From: Solirubrobacter deserti
GTDB lineage: Bacteria; Actinomycetota; Thermoleophilia; Solirubrobacterales; Solirubrobacteraceae
Reading direction: 5' to 3'
Assembly (NCBI RefSeq): GCF_027587175.1
Contig: NZ_JAPCID010000011.1
Location: forward strand, 104,392-168,391
DNA length: 64,000 nucleotides
Shown here: piece after piece, positions 34,151 through 42,579 of the stretch
How positions within the stretch are numbered: the first letter of the stretch is position 1
Layout: each line of letters opens with the position of its first letter
Notes under the pieces: model-generated
What the model saw: the letters and a program-made list of their open reading frames with translations, nothing else
What the model was told of the DNA's origin: nothing
Database searches by the model: none
Program-made: the position numbers and the translations under genes

Positions 34151-35017
34151 ATGCGTCCCTACGAAGGCCTGCTGACGGCCATGATCACGCCCTTCCGTGC
34201 TGACGGCTCCGTGGACGAGGAGGGCGCGGTCGCGATCGGCCGCCACCTGCTCGCGAGCGGCTCGCACGGGCTGGTCGTGGCCGGCACGACGGGCGAGGCC
34301 GCGACGATGACCGACGAGGAGCACCTGAACCTCATCGCCCTCATCGCGCGCGAGCTCGGGGACGAGGCGATCGTGATCGGTGGCACCGGCTCCAACGACA
34401 CGCGCCACGCCGTGCACCTGACCGAGAAGGCGGTCGAGGCCGGCGTGGACGCGGTCCTTTCCGTGACGCCGTACTACAACAAGCCCAACCGCCGGGGGAT
34501 CATCGCGCACTTCAGGGAAGTCGCGAAGGCCGCGGGCAACACGCCCGTGATCCTCTACAACATTCCCGGCCGGGCGGTGGTCAACATGCCGCCGGATCTG
34601 CTCGCCGAGCTGGCGCAGCTGGAGAACATCGAGGCCGTCAAGCAGGCCAACAGCGAAGAGCTGCAGCTGATCGACGGCCTCGCGGTGATGGCGGGCAACG
34701 ACGACATCTACGCCAAGTGCCTGGACATCGGCGGCACGGGCGGGATCTGCGTCGCTTCGCATGTCGTCGGCCCGGAGATGCGCCGCATGTACGACGAGCC
34801 CGAGCACCGGGCGGAGATCGACGCGAGCCTGCAGGAGATCTACGAAGCCATGTTCTGCACGGCCAGCCCCGCCCCGGTCAAGGCCGCCCTCAAGATGCTT
34901 GGACACGAACCCGGAACGCTGCGCCTGCCGCTCGTCGAGTGCGACGAGCAGGAGCGTCAGACCGTGCACAACGCGCTCGCCCAGCACGGACTGCTGGCCG
35001 AGGTCTCCGCCCGTTGA
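34151..35017 (+). CDS. dapA: 4-hydroxy-tetrahydrodipicolinate synthase
   Basis: First committed step of lysine/diaminopimelate synthesis: condenses pyruvate with aspartate semialdehyde. 288 residues with GLVVAGTTGEAATMT, the tyrosine motif TPYYNKPNRRG, YNIPGRAVVNMP and the Schiff-base lysine in EAVKQANSE. Length is normal for the family. The stop overlaps the RNase J start (TTGA), an arrangement common in actinobacteria. No Shine-Dalgarno; CATCCT 7 bases upstream may be a -10 for a leaderless message. Confidence 0.96.
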   Translation: MRPYEGLLTAMITPFRADGSVDEEGAVAIGRHLLASGSHGLVVAGTTGEAATMTDEEHLNLIALIARELGDEAIVIGGTGSNDTRHAVHLTEKAVEAGVDAVLSVTPYYNKPNRRGIIAHFREVAKAAGNTPVILYNIPGRAVVNMPPDLLAELAQLENIEAVKQANSEELQLIDGLAVMAGNDDIYAKCLDIGGTGGICVASHVVGPEMRRMYDEPEHRAEIDASLQEIYEAMFCTASPAPVKAALKMLGHEPGTLRLPLVECDEQERQTVHNALAQHGLLAEVSAR

Positions 35018-36681
35018 GCGGGACACTGCGAGTCCTCCCGCTGGGAGGCGTCGGCGAGATCGGCAAGAACATGACCGTCGTCGAGTACGACGGGCGGATC
35101 GTCGTCGTGGACTGCGGCCTGCGCTTCCCGACGGCCGAGATGATGGGCATCGACCTCGTGCTGCCGGACTTCACGTACCTGCGTGAGCACGTCGACGCGA
35201 TCGAGGCGATCATCATCACCCACGGCCACGAGGATCACCTCGGGTCGCTGCCGTGGGTCATTCGCGACCTCGGCCAGGAGAAGATCCCGGTCGTCTACGG
35301 TGGCCAGCTGACGATCGCGATGGCGCGCTCGAAGCTGGACGAGCACAAGCTGCGCGACGTCAACCTCGAAGTGCTGCCGATCGGCGACGAGGTCGACGCC
35401 GGCCCGTTCACGCTCGAGCGCGTGCACCTCACCCACTCGATCCCGGACGCGTCCGGCGTCGCCATCGGCACGCCGCTCGGCACCGTCTTCTTCACGGGCG
35501 ACTACAAGTTCGACCAGACACCGGTGATCGGCGCCCCCGCGGACATGAGCCGCCTGGCCGAGCTCGGCCGTGAGCGCCTGCTGCTCCTGCTGGGCGACTC
35601 CACGAACGTGGACCGACCGGGCATCAGCGACTCCGAGTCGATCGTCGGCCCGCACCTGGACCGCGTGTTCGGGCGCTGCGAGGGGCGCATCGTCGTCACC
35701 TGCTTCGCGTCGAACATCCACCGCGTCCAGCAGGTCGTGCACGCGGCCGAGAAGAACGGCCGCAAGGTCGCGCTCGTCGGCCGCTCCATGCGCAAGAACG
35801 TCAACATCGGCCGCAGCCTCGGGCACATCGACATCCCGGAGGGCATGCTCGTGCCGCCCCGGGAGATCGACCAGTGGGCCGACGACAAGATCGTCGTGAT
35901 CTCCACCGGGTCCCAGGGCGAGCCGCTGTCCGCGCTGCGCCGCATGGCCTACCGCGACCACCCGCAGGTCGAGCTCAAGCAAGGCGACACCATCGTCTTT
36001 TCCGCCACGCCGATTCCGGGCAACGAGCGCGCGGTCAACGAGACGATCGACCGGCTCTACCACATCGGCTGCAAGGTGGTCACGGCGCGCGACGCGCCGA
36101 TCCACGCCTCCGGCCACGGCTACGCGGAGGAGGTCAAGATGATGATCAACCTCACGCGGCCGAAGTACGTGATGCCGGTCCACGGCGACTTCAAGCGGAT
36201 GCTCATCCACGGTGAGCTGGCCCAGGCGGTCGGCGTGCCGCGGGAGAACATCTTCCGCAGCGAGAACGGGACGCCCCTGGAGATCACCGCCGAGGGTGCG
36301 AAGTTCGGCAAGCCCGAGCACTCCGGGATGATCTTCGTGGACGGCGTGGATATCGGCGACGTGAGCGACGTCGCGCTGCGCGATCGGCGGATGCTGTCCG
36401 CGGACGGCATCTTCATCATCGTCGCGACGATCTCCGAGGAGGACGGCTCGTCCGTCGTCCCGCCCGAGGTGATCGCGCGCGGCGTCCCGTTCCTGGAGGG
36501 GAACGACCGGTTCACGGACGATCTGCGCGAAGCGGTCGAGGACTCGCTCGACGCGGCCGCCGAGCAGCAGATCACCGAGGTCGACGTCCTGCAGAACCAT
36601 CTGCACGACGACCTCGCGCAGTTCATCTACGACCGGCTCAAGCGCCGTCCCATGGTCTTGCCGGTCGTGGTCGAGGTCTGA
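35014..36681 (+). CDS. rnj: Ribonuclease J
   Basis: 555-residue metallo-beta-lactamase-fold ribonuclease (5'-3' exo and endonuclease). Zinc motif HGHEDHLGSLPW starts at residue 70 (His70, His72, Asp74, His75). Other motifs: LGDSTNVDRPGIS, beta-CASP elements (FASNIHRVQQV, STGSQGEPLSALRRMAYRDH) and the HASGHGYAEEVKMMINL / MPVHGDFKRM histidines. The C-terminal domain of about 100 residues is present. TTG 35014 is taken as the start because the coding frame begins there (SGTLRVLPLGGVGEIGKN) and it overlaps the dapA stop. The 3' end overlaps the MFS gene by 55 nt. Confidence 0.96.
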   Translation: MSGTLRVLPLGGVGEIGKNMTVVEYDGRIVVVDCGLRFPTAEMMGIDLVLPDFTYLREHVDAIEAIIITHGHEDHLGSLPWVIRDLGQEKIPVVYGGQLTIAMARSKLDEHKLRDVNLEVLPIGDEVDAGPFTLERVHLTHSIPDASGVAIGTPLGTVFFTGDYKFDQTPVIGAPADMSRLAELGRERLLLLLGDSTNVDRPGISDSESIVGPHLDRVFGRCEGRIVVTCFASNIHRVQQVVHAAEKNGRKVALVGRSMRKNVNIGRSLGHIDIPEGMLVPPREIDQWADDKIVVISTGSQGEPLSALRRMAYRDHPQVELKQGDTIVFSATPIPGNERAVNETIDRLYHIGCKVVTARDAPIHASGHGYAEEVKMMINLTRPKYVMPVHGDFKRMLIHGELAQAVGVPRENIFRSENGTPLEITAEGAKFGKPEHSGMIFVDGVDIGDVSDVALRDRRMLSADGIFIIVATISEEDGSSVVPPEVIARGVPFLEGNDRFTDDLREAVEDSLDAAAEQQITEVDVLQNHLHDDLAQFIYDRLKRRPMVLPVVVEV

Positions 36682-37889
36682 GCGGCCCGTCGCTCGAGGC
36701 GCGGCCGTAGCAGCAGCGCCAGGATCACCAACGCCAGGATTCCCGCGCCCGCGAAGGCAAACGCGGTGCGCGGGGAGCCCAGCGCGGTGAGCAGACCGCC
36801 GAGCAGGAAGCCGATGCCGGGCATCGCCGCGCCGATCGACTCCAGCAGCCCGGACATGCGCGCCTGGAACTCGGTCGGCGTGACCTCCTGCAGCGCGGTC
36901 ATCACCGCCACCCACTGGATGCCGTTGCCGGCGCCGCCGATCACCGACATCACGCACGCCAGCCACAGCGTGCCCGCCTGGGACATGCCGAGGTAGGCGA
37001 GCCCGACGAGCGCGCTGGAGAACACGATCAGCCCGAAGCTCGACCGGTTCTTGACCGCGATGTACAGCAGGCTGCCCAGCACGATGCCGGCGCCCCAGGA
37101 GGACAGCAGCACGCCGAAGCCGGCGTCGGTCGTGCCGAGCGACTCCTTCGCGTAGATGACCTCGATCGGCACGACGATCGTGAAGCAGATCAGCGCAAGC
37201 GACTGCCCGAGCAGCAACGTGCGGATCGTCCGCTGCGAGCGCGCGAACGCCATCCCGTCCCGGAAGCGCCGGTGCCACGGCTCGTAGTCGTGGTGCTCGA
37301 TCTGCGGTAGGTCGCGCGCCGTCGCCAGCCACACCGCGATGATCAGGAACGACGCAGCGTCGACGAACAGCGCCGCCGACAGCCCGAAGGCCGCGATCAA
37401 CCCGCCCGCGATCGCCGCCCCGAACACGGAGGCCGCCGCGAACCCGAGATTCATCAAGGCGTTGCCCTCAGCAATCAGCCCGTGCGGCTGCAGCGCGGCC
37501 GCGACCGCCCCGCGCGTGAGCCCCCGACCGGTGATCGCGAGTGTCCCGTCAATGAGCCCGAGCGCCAGCACGAGCGGCAGGAAGAAGCGGTCCCCGATGG
37601 CCAGGAACGCGAGCGCGGCGAACACGAGCGCCTCGATGCCGTAGATCGTCGGCAGCACGCGCCGCAGCGAGAAGCGGTCCAGGTGCGCCGTCAGCCCGGT
37701 GGAGAACAGCGCGGGCAGGAACTTGGCGACCAGGAAGAACCCTGCAGTCGGCGCAACGTCCCCCGTGCGGTCGAAAACGAGCACGGACAACGCGACGACC
37801 CCGATCGAGTCCCCTAAGTCGTTGACCGTGTACGACCCCAGCAACCGGCCGAACGGCCGCACCCGCAGCGGTTCGAAGCGCCTCCGCAC
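36627..37889 (-). CDS. MFS transporter
   Basis: 420 residues with about 12 predicted membrane helices and the MFS layout: an N-terminal half (LLGSYTVNDLGDSIGVVALSVLVFDRTG..., with LDRFSLRRVLPTIYGIEALV as the motif A loop), a cytoplasmic central loop (ATARDLPQIEHHDYEPWHRRFRDG) and a second half (VLLSSWGAGIVLGSLLY, SSALVGLAYLGMS). Similar to the MFS_3/enterobactin exporter-like group. Substrate unknown. It converges with RNase J and overlaps it by 55 nt. Confidence 0.85.
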   Translation of the reverse strand: MRRRFEPLRVRPFGRLLGSYTVNDLGDSIGVVALSVLVFDRTGDVAPTAGFFLVAKFLPALFSTGLTAHLDRFSLRRVLPTIYGIEALVFAALAFLAIGDRFFLPLVLALGLIDGTLAITGRGLTRGAVAAALQPHGLIAEGNALMNLGFAAASVFGAAIAGGLIAAFGLSAALFVDAASFLIIAVWLATARDLPQIEHHDYEPWHRRFRDGMAFARSQRTIRTLLLGQSLALICFTIVVPIEVIYAKESLGTTDAGFGVLLSSWGAGIVLGSLLYIAVKNRSSFGLIVFSSALVGLAYLGMSQAGTLWLACVMSVIGGAGNGIQWVAVMTALQEVTPTEFQARMSGLLESIGAAMPGIGFLLGGLLTALGSPRTAFAFAGAGILALVILALLLRPRLERRAAQTSTTTGKTMGRRLSRS

Positions 37890-37993
37890 TCTGGCGCACT
37901 GTACCCCGGATGGCCGAACGTGTCCTGCGTGGATGTAAAAGGGGGGAGGGTTTCGCTGCGGAAATTGCGTCTCCTGCCGATGAGCTTGGAAGC

Positions 37994-39361
37994 ATGCGTT
38001 CGCGCCAACTCACCATTTCCGTGGTCGCTGCGCTCGTGTTTCTCGGCACGGCCGTCGTGGCATGGATTGCCAACGATCAGGCCGATTGGCACCCGCTGAG
38101 CCTCGTGGTGCTCCTCTTGCTCCTCGCGATCGTCAGTGACGCGGCCTTCGTCGAGATCCGTGGGCTGCGTCTGTCGGGCTCCTTCCTGGCACTCGTGTTG
38201 GCTATGGCGTTGCTCGGTCCCGGTCCGGCAGTCGCGATCGGAGTCGCCTCATCGGTCGTGGACGGATTCGTCTCTCGCCGATCGTTGGATCGAGCCTTGG
38301 CCAATATCGCGACCTACACCCTTTTCCCGCTGATCGGCGGGCTGATGGTCAGGTTCATCGTCGGCGCCGACATCCACGACGTCGATCGATTCAGCTTCGC
38401 CGCCGTGGTCCTGCTGGTCTTCGTCGTCACGAACACGATCAACTTCGCCGTGGTCGCCGCCGGCTCCGCGTACGGCTACGACGTTCCGATGCCGTTGATG
38501 CTGCGCTCATTCGTGACAGCACTGCCGTCGGAGTTCGCGACAGCGCTGCTGACCGCTGGCATCGCGATCACCTATTTCGAGACCGGGGTCGGCGCGGTGG
38601 GACTCGCGGCCGTCGTCATCTTCGTCTTCCAGTACCTGCTGCGTACGAGCATCGCGGCGGATGAGCGCGGGGAAGAGCTCGAGCAGCGCACGCGCGAGCT
38701 CGCCTCGCTCCAGATGGGCCTGCTGACCACGGTCGTGCAGACGCTGAACATGCGCGACGCCATGACCGCCCGCCACTCCACGGCGGTCGCACGTTACTCG
38801 CGTGAGGTGGCGAAGATGTTGGGACTCGACGAGCGCGAGCAGGACCTCATCCACACCGCGGCACTGCTGCACGACATCGGCAAGGTCGTCCTCCCGGACA
38901 GCATCCTGTTCGCCGAGCGCAAGCTCGATGACGACGAGTGGCAGCAGATCAAACTCCATCCGGTGCACGGCGCGAAGCTCGTCGAGCGCATCGAGGGCTA
39001 CGGCCCGGTCGCCGAGATCGTGCTCCACCATCACGAGCGCTTCTCCGGCGGCGGCTACCCGGCCGGGATCGCAGGGGACGAGATTCCCCTCGGCGCACGC
39101 ATCCTGTCGGTCGCAGACACCTACGACGTCATGACCGCGCGTGACTCCTATCGCCGCCCGGTCAGCTCCGAGGCTGCGTTGGAAGAGCTGCGCCGGGTCG
39201 CCGGCACGCAGCTCGACCCGCAGGTCGTCGAGGTCTTCGAGCGGATGATCCTGGAGAGGGGCGTGGCCTTCAGCCACACCGATGAGGCCGACTTCGAGGC
39301 CGAGTTGGCCTTCGAGAAGCGGGTCGCCGACTACGCCCGTCCTCGGCTGGCGGCCGCCTAG
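37994..39361 (+). CDS. Membrane HD-GYP domain protein
   Basis: 455 residues. The first 220 residues hold about seven membrane helices, then a short coiled segment and an HD-GYP domain: LLHDIGKVVLPDSIL (His293/Asp294), HPVHGAKLVERI, LHHHERFSGGGYPAGIAG (GYP at 354-356) and LSVADTYDVMTARDSYR. HD-GYP domains commonly hydrolyse cyclic di-GMP, so it could oppose the GGDEF protein at 9.4 kb. ATG 37994 follows a Shine-Dalgarno-like TTGGAAG. A longer frame from 37910 lacks support. It ends with a hairpin (CCGATTC/GAATCGG, 39456-39480). Confidence 0.9.
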   Translation: MRSRQLTISVVAALVFLGTAVVAWIANDQADWHPLSLVVLLLLLAIVSDAAFVEIRGLRLSGSFLALVLAMALLGPGPAVAIGVASSVVDGFVSRRSLDRALANIATYTLFPLIGGLMVRFIVGADIHDVDRFSFAAVVLLVFVVTNTINFAVVAAGSAYGYDVPMPLMLRSFVTALPSEFATALLTAGIAITYFETGVGAVGLAAVVIFVFQYLLRTSIAADERGEELEQRTRELASLQMGLLTTVVQTLNMRDAMTARHSTAVARYSREVAKMLGLDEREQDLIHTAALLHDIGKVVLPDSILFAERKLDDDEWQQIKLHPVHGAKLVERIEGYGPVAEIVLHHHERFSGGGYPAGIAGDEIPLGARILSVADTYDVMTARDSYRRPVSSEAALEELRRVAGTQLDPQVVEVFERMILERGVAFSHTDEADFEAELAFEKRVADYARPRLAAA

Positions 39362-39442
39362 GGATGGGGCATCGCCGGCGACACTCGGCCATCGGCCGCC
39401 AACCGCACCCCACCCGCCTGACCAACCCGCTCGTGCCACACA

Positions 39443-39454
39443 TCTGGACGTTTG
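39443..39454 (+). promoter_or_regulatory. Half-site matching the 39639-39675 palindrome
   Basis: TCTGGACGTTTG matches the half-sites TCTGGATGTTCG (39639) and TCTGGACGTTCG (39675, minus strand) at 10-11 of 12 bases. Possible binding site of the same regulator. Confidence 0.4.
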
Positions 39455-39455
39455 T

Positions 39456-39480
39456 CCGATTCAGTCGCCGGCCGAATCGG
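39456..39480 (+). terminator. Hairpin after the HD-GYP gene
   Basis: CCGATTC (39456-39462) pairs with GAATCGG (39474-39480) across an 11-base loop. Lies 95 bp after the HD-GYP stop; no T-run. A second hairpin, CGAGCGCC-TCAA-GGCGCTCG (39494-39513), follows. Confidence 0.45.
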
Positions 39481-39493
39481 CCGTTAACGAGAA

Positions 39494-39513
39494 CGAGCGC
39501 CTCAAGGCGCTCG
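39494..39513 (-). terminator. Hairpin downstream of the minus-strand micro-ORF
   Basis: Perfect 8-bp stem with 4-base loop. On the minus strand it follows the micro-ORF stop by 12 bases and is followed by TTCTCGTTAACGG, moderately T-rich. It may end a short minus-strand transcript. Confidence 0.45.
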
Positions 39514-39525
39514 CTCGCAGAGTGA

Positions 39526-39543
39526 TTAGAAGCGCCAACCCAT
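39526..39543 (-). CDS. Candidate five-residue micro-ORF with strong ribosome-binding site
   Basis: On the minus strand, AAAGGAG (39557-39551) lies 7 bases before an ATG, the best Shine-Dalgarno in this part of the window. The ORF is ATG-GGT-TGG-CGC-TTC-TAA (MGWRF). A stable hairpin follows at 39494-39513. No larger gene uses this start. It could be a leader peptide, a translated small RNA or coincidence; nothing downstream on the minus strand is obviously regulated by it, since the next gene is the convergent HD-GYP. Confidence 0.3.
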   Translation of the reverse strand: MGWRF

Positions 39544-39638
39544 GACGTGGCTCCTTTCTGCGTGATCCTCATTCGCCGCGCTGCAACGCGGTTCGTGAGG
39601 CTTGAGGTGTGTTCCCTTCGACAGGACGCATCTTCGCC

Positions 39639-39675
39639 TCTGGATGTTCGCTCCCAAATAGGACGAACGTCCAGA
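39639..39675. promoter_or_regulatory. Long inverted repeat, operator-like
   Basis: TCTGGATGTTCG (39639-39650) and CGAACGTCCAGA (39664-39675) are inverted copies with one mismatch in 12 bp and a 13-bp spacer. In minus-strand reading the spacer contains TATTTG, a possible -10 box for a leftward transcript through the micro-ORF. The size suits a dimeric regulator. The other gap sequence, 39544-39638 and 39676-39743, shows no further clear signals. Confidence 0.5.
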
Positions 39676-39743
39676 AGCGCTTAAGTGTTCGCGCGCGGAC
39701 AAAACGCTTGCGATCGCCAGAACACGTGCCGACTAACTGAGTG

Positions 39744-39905
39744 ATGCCGAAACTCCGCGCTATCGCCGCGTTTTTAGGGGCCGCGTTGTTCGCGGGCAGC
39801 CTCTCGCTCGGCGCTTCCCTCGCGGAAGGCGACTCCCCCGAGCGGGGGAGCCACTACACGCCGGCGGGGCTCTGCGTCCTCGTCGAGCCGTCCACGAAGG
39901 ACTGA
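39744..39905 (+). CDS. Very small secreted protein
   Basis: 53 residues (MPKLRAIAAFLGAALFAGSL then SLGASLAEGDSPERG). The N-terminal 27 residues form a good signal peptide: two basic residues, a hydrophobic core and small residues before a cleavage site near SLA-EG. The mature part would be about 26 residues with a single Cys (GLCVLVEP). A possible promoter is TTGCGA (39708-39713), 17 bp, GACTAA (39731-39736). The 3' end overlaps the convergent AraC gene by 52 nt. No homologue is recognised; it could be a secreted signal or a remnant. Confidence 0.5.
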   Translation: MPKLRAIAAFLGAALFAGSLSLGASLAEGDSPERGSHYTPAGLCVLVEPSTKD

Positions 39906-40777
39906 GCGCGCAGCCGCGCGGCGTCGCGGCCGGGCGGGAGCCCGAACTGGCGCCGGTACTCGCGGCTGAACTGCGAGGCGCTGTCGTAGCCGACGCGGAA
40001 CGCCACCGTGGCGACGTCGTCGCGGCCGCTCATCAGCAGCAGCCGTGAGCGCTGCAGGCGGATCTGCTTCTGGAACTGGATCGGGCTCAGCGCGGTCACC
40101 GCCGCGAAGGCGCGGTGGAAGGCGGACACGCTCATGCCGCACGTGCGGGCGAGCTCCTCGACGCGGAAGGCGCGGTCGTAGTGCTCGGTGATCCAGCGGA
40201 CGGCGCGGCCGATGTGGGTGAGCGAGCTGTCGGCCACCCCGATCGCGCGCACGCTCGGGCCGAGTGGCCCGGTGATCAGCCGCCACAGGATCTCGCGCTC
40301 GAGCATCGGCGCCAGGACCGCCTGGTCCTGCGGATGATCCAGCAGCCGGACCATGCGCACGACAGCGTCCAGGAGGTCCGCGGACGCGTCGGCGACGCCC
40401 AGACCGGACGGTGCGGGGCCGCCGGCGTCGACGTCGAGCAGCAGCTCGGCGATCACGGCCGGTCGCAGGACGAGCCCGAACCCGAGCGCCGGCGCCTGCG
40501 TGTAGTGGCCGGTGATCGGCAGGTCCACGGATGCGACGAGGTACTGCCCGGGCCCGTAGTCGTAGACGCGCTCGCCGATCGCCAGCCGCTTGGAGCCCTG
40601 CGCGATCAGCGCGAACACCGTCCCGGTGCTGGACGCGCGCGGCTCGCCCGCGACGTCCGTCGCTGAGAGCAGCACGCCGTCGATCGCGGTGGTCTCGTCC
40701 GGCCGGGCGTGCCGCGCGATCAGCTCGCGCAGGATCAGGCAATCATCCGCGACTTCTGTTCTCACGCTCCCGGCCAT
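39854..40777 (-). CDS. AraC-family transcriptional regulator
   Basis: 307 residues. The N-terminal AraC_N-type domain (LIARHARPDETTAIDGVLLSA, VFALIAQGSKRLAIGERVYDYGPGQYLVASVDLPITG) is the type seen with aldehyde or reductase-linked regulators. The C-terminal region has the two helix-turn-helix motifs (FRVEELARTCGMSVSAFHRAFAAVTALSPIQFQKQIRL and VATVAFRVGYDSASQFSREYRRQFGLPPGRD). It is divergently transcribed from the SDR gene with only 21 bp between the starts, so it probably regulates that gene and itself from a shared region. Confidence 0.92.
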   Translation of the reverse strand: MAGSVRTEVADDCLILRELIARHARPDETTAIDGVLLSATDVAGEPRASSTGTVFALIAQGSKRLAIGERVYDYGPGQYLVASVDLPITGHYTQAPALGFGLVLRPAVIAELLLDVDAGGPAPSGLGVADASADLLDAVVRMVRLLDHPQDQAVLAPMLEREILWRLITGPLGPSVRAIGVADSSLTHIGRAVRWITEHYDRAFRVEELARTCGMSVSAFHRAFAAVTALSPIQFQKQIRLQRSRLLLMSGRDDVATVAFRVGYDSASQFSREYRRQFGLPPGRDAARLRAQSFVDGSTRTQSPAGV

Positions 40778-40798
40778 CGGCGCCCGATCCTACAGGCC

Positions 40799-41506
40799 AT
40801 GACCAAGATCGCTCTCGTCACCGGCGCAGGATCAGGCATCGGCCGCGCTACCGCCCAGCTGCTCGCGGACCGCGGCTTCGGCGTCATCACGACCTACCAC
40901 CGCAACCCCGCCGACCACGTCGGCCTCCCGCTCGACGTCTCCGACACCGCGACGTTCCCCGCGTTCGCCGACCGCGTCCGCGACGCGCTGCAGGAGCACT
41001 GGGGTCGCGAGGACCTCGACTTTCTCGTCAACAACGCCGGCATCGGCGGCCCCTCGCCGTTCGACGCCACCAGCGACGACGCGTACGAGCGCTACCACCG
41101 CACCCTGCTCAAGGGCCCGTTCTTCCTCACGCAGACGCTGCTCCCGCTGATCCGCGAGGGGATCGTCAACGTCAGCAGCAGCTCGACCCGCCCGGGCGTC
41201 ACCACACCCGGCTACGCGGCCTACGCGGCGATGAAGGGCGGCGTGGACATGCTCACCCCCTACCTGGCCAAGGAGCTCGCCCCGATCCGCGTCAACGCCG
41301 TCAGCCCCGGGCCGACGCGCACCAACCTCGGCGACAACGGGTTCGAGCGCTACCCCGAGGCGATCCCGCCGATCATCGCCGAGACGACGCTGAACCGGCT
41401 GGGGGAGAGCGAGGACGTCGGCAAGGCCATCGCCGCCCTGCTCTCGGACGACCTCGCGTGGATCACCGGCGAGGTCATCGAGGTCTCCGGCGGCTTCAAG
41501 CTCTAG
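40799..41506 (+). CDS. Short-chain dehydrogenase/reductase (SDR)
   Basis: 235 residues, classical SDR: cofactor motif TGAGSGIG near the N-terminus, NNAG in LDFLVNNAGIGG, catalytic Ser region NVSSSSTRPG and YAAYAAMKGG supplying Tyr and Lys (YxxxK). C-terminal ITGEVIEVSGGFKL is typical. Substrate unknown. ATG 40799 was used because the frame begins with MTKIALVTGAGSGIG; no Shine-Dalgarno is visible and GATCCT 8 bases upstream might be a -10. Probably controlled by the divergent AraC gene. Confidence 0.93.
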   Translation: MTKIALVTGAGSGIGRATAQLLADRGFGVITTYHRNPADHVGLPLDVSDTATFPAFADRVRDALQEHWGREDLDFLVNNAGIGGPSPFDATSDDAYERYHRTLLKGPFFLTQTLLPLIREGIVNVSSSSTRPGVTTPGYAAYAAMKGGVDMLTPYLAKELAPIRVNAVSPGPTRTNLGDNGFERYPEAIPPIIAETTLNRLGESEDVGKAIAALLSDDLAWITGEVIEVSGGFKL

Positions 41507-42191
41507 CGAGCAGCGCGCCCAACGCGGCGGCGCACTCGGCCGGCCGCTCGAGCGTCGCGGTGTGCCCGCAGCCCTCGATCGGCGCGAACACGGCCCCCGG
41601 GATGCCCGCCGCCAGCTCCTCGCCGTTCTTGAACGCGATCAGCTGATCCTCGCGCCCGTGCACGACCGTCGTGGGGCACGCGATCGACGCCAGCAGCGGC
41701 CGGGAGTCGGCGCGCGCGATCACCGCCTCCTGCTGGCGCACGTAGACGTCCGGCCCGACCTCGGCCGCCATCGCCCGCGACGTCGCGAGCAGCGCCTCGT
41801 CGTCGACGCGGCTCTCGGCGACCATCTTCGGGAAGGCCGCGTCGACGACCTCGTCGAAGCGGCCGGCCTCGACCCGTCCGAGTTGCTCGCGCCGAGCCGC
41901 CGTCTGCTCGGGTGAGTCAGACCTCGCGGACGTGCTCATCAGCGCGAGCGCCGCCACGCGCGACGGGGCCTGGCGCATGACCTCGAGCGCGACGTAGCCG
42001 CCCATGCTCAGGCCGACCAGCGCGAAGCGCTCGGGCGCGCCGGCGAGCAGCCGCGCGGCGATGCCGGCGATCGAGTCGTCGCGGCGCGTATCCGCGATCG
42101 TGACGGCGCCGAAACCCCACACGGCGGGCAGGACCGGCTCGTAGAGCCGGGGTGAGCAGAGCAGGCCGGGGACGAGGATGGTGTGCACCAT
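41496..42191 (-). CDS. Alpha/beta hydrolase
   Basis: 231 residues with the alpha/beta-hydrolase triad: nucleophile in LVGLSMGGYVALE, acid in VVHGREDQLIAF and His in IEGCGHTATLERP. The oxyanion segment near the start is MVHTILVPGLLCSP. Esterase/lactonase-like; substrate not deducible. It converges with the SDR gene and overlaps it by 11 nt, and lies between it and the che operon. Confidence 0.9.
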   Translation of the reverse strand: MVHTILVPGLLCSPRLYEPVLPAVWGFGAVTIADTRRDDSIAGIAARLLAGAPERFALVGLSMGGYVALEVMRQAPSRVAALALMSTSARSDSPEQTAARREQLGRVEAGRFDEVVDAAFPKMVAESRVDDEALLATSRAMAAEVGPDVYVRQQEAVIARADSRPLLASIACPTTVVHGREDQLIAFKNGEELAAGIPGAVFAPIEGCGHTATLERPAECAAALGALLARA

Positions 42192-42219
42192 CCCCGTCTA
42201 CCCAGGTGCAGCGAAACCG

Positions 42220-42579
42220 CTAGGCGAGCGCCTTGCCGACCGCCTCGAGCACGCGCTCGGGCTTGAACGGCTTGACGACGAAGTCGCGGGCGCCGAGCTT
42301 GATCGACTCGAGCACCTTGGACTCCTGACCCAGCGCGGAGCACATGATCACGCGGGCCGAGGGATCAAGCTCGATGATCTCCTTCAGCGCGGTCAGACCG
42401 TCCTTCTCGGGCATCGTGATGTCGAGCGTCGTGAGCTCAGGCTTGAGCTCCTGGAAGCGCTCGATCGCCTCCGCACCGTTGCCGGCCTCGCCGACGACCT
42501 CATGACCGCCCTTGGTGAGCGCGTCAGAGACCATCTTCCGCATGAAGGCGGCATCGTCGACTACCAGGATTCGGGCCAT
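42220..42579 (-). CDS. cheY: Chemotaxis response regulator CheY
   Basis: 119-residue single-domain receiver. All functional residues are present: Asp8/Asp9, phospho-acceptor Asp53 (TTLDITMPEKDG), Ser81 (MCSALGQ) and Lys103 (VVKPF). Phospho-CheY would bind FliM/FliN and bias the motor. It is the last gene of the minus-strand che/fli operon and overlaps fliN by 19 nt. No output domain, so CheY and not a generic regulator. Confidence 0.94.
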   Translation of the reverse strand: MARILVVDDAAFMRKMVSDALTKGGHEVVGEAGNGAEAIERFQELKPELTTLDITMPEKDGLTALKEIIELDPSARVIMCSALGQESKVLESIKLGARDFVVKPFKPERVLEAVGKALA

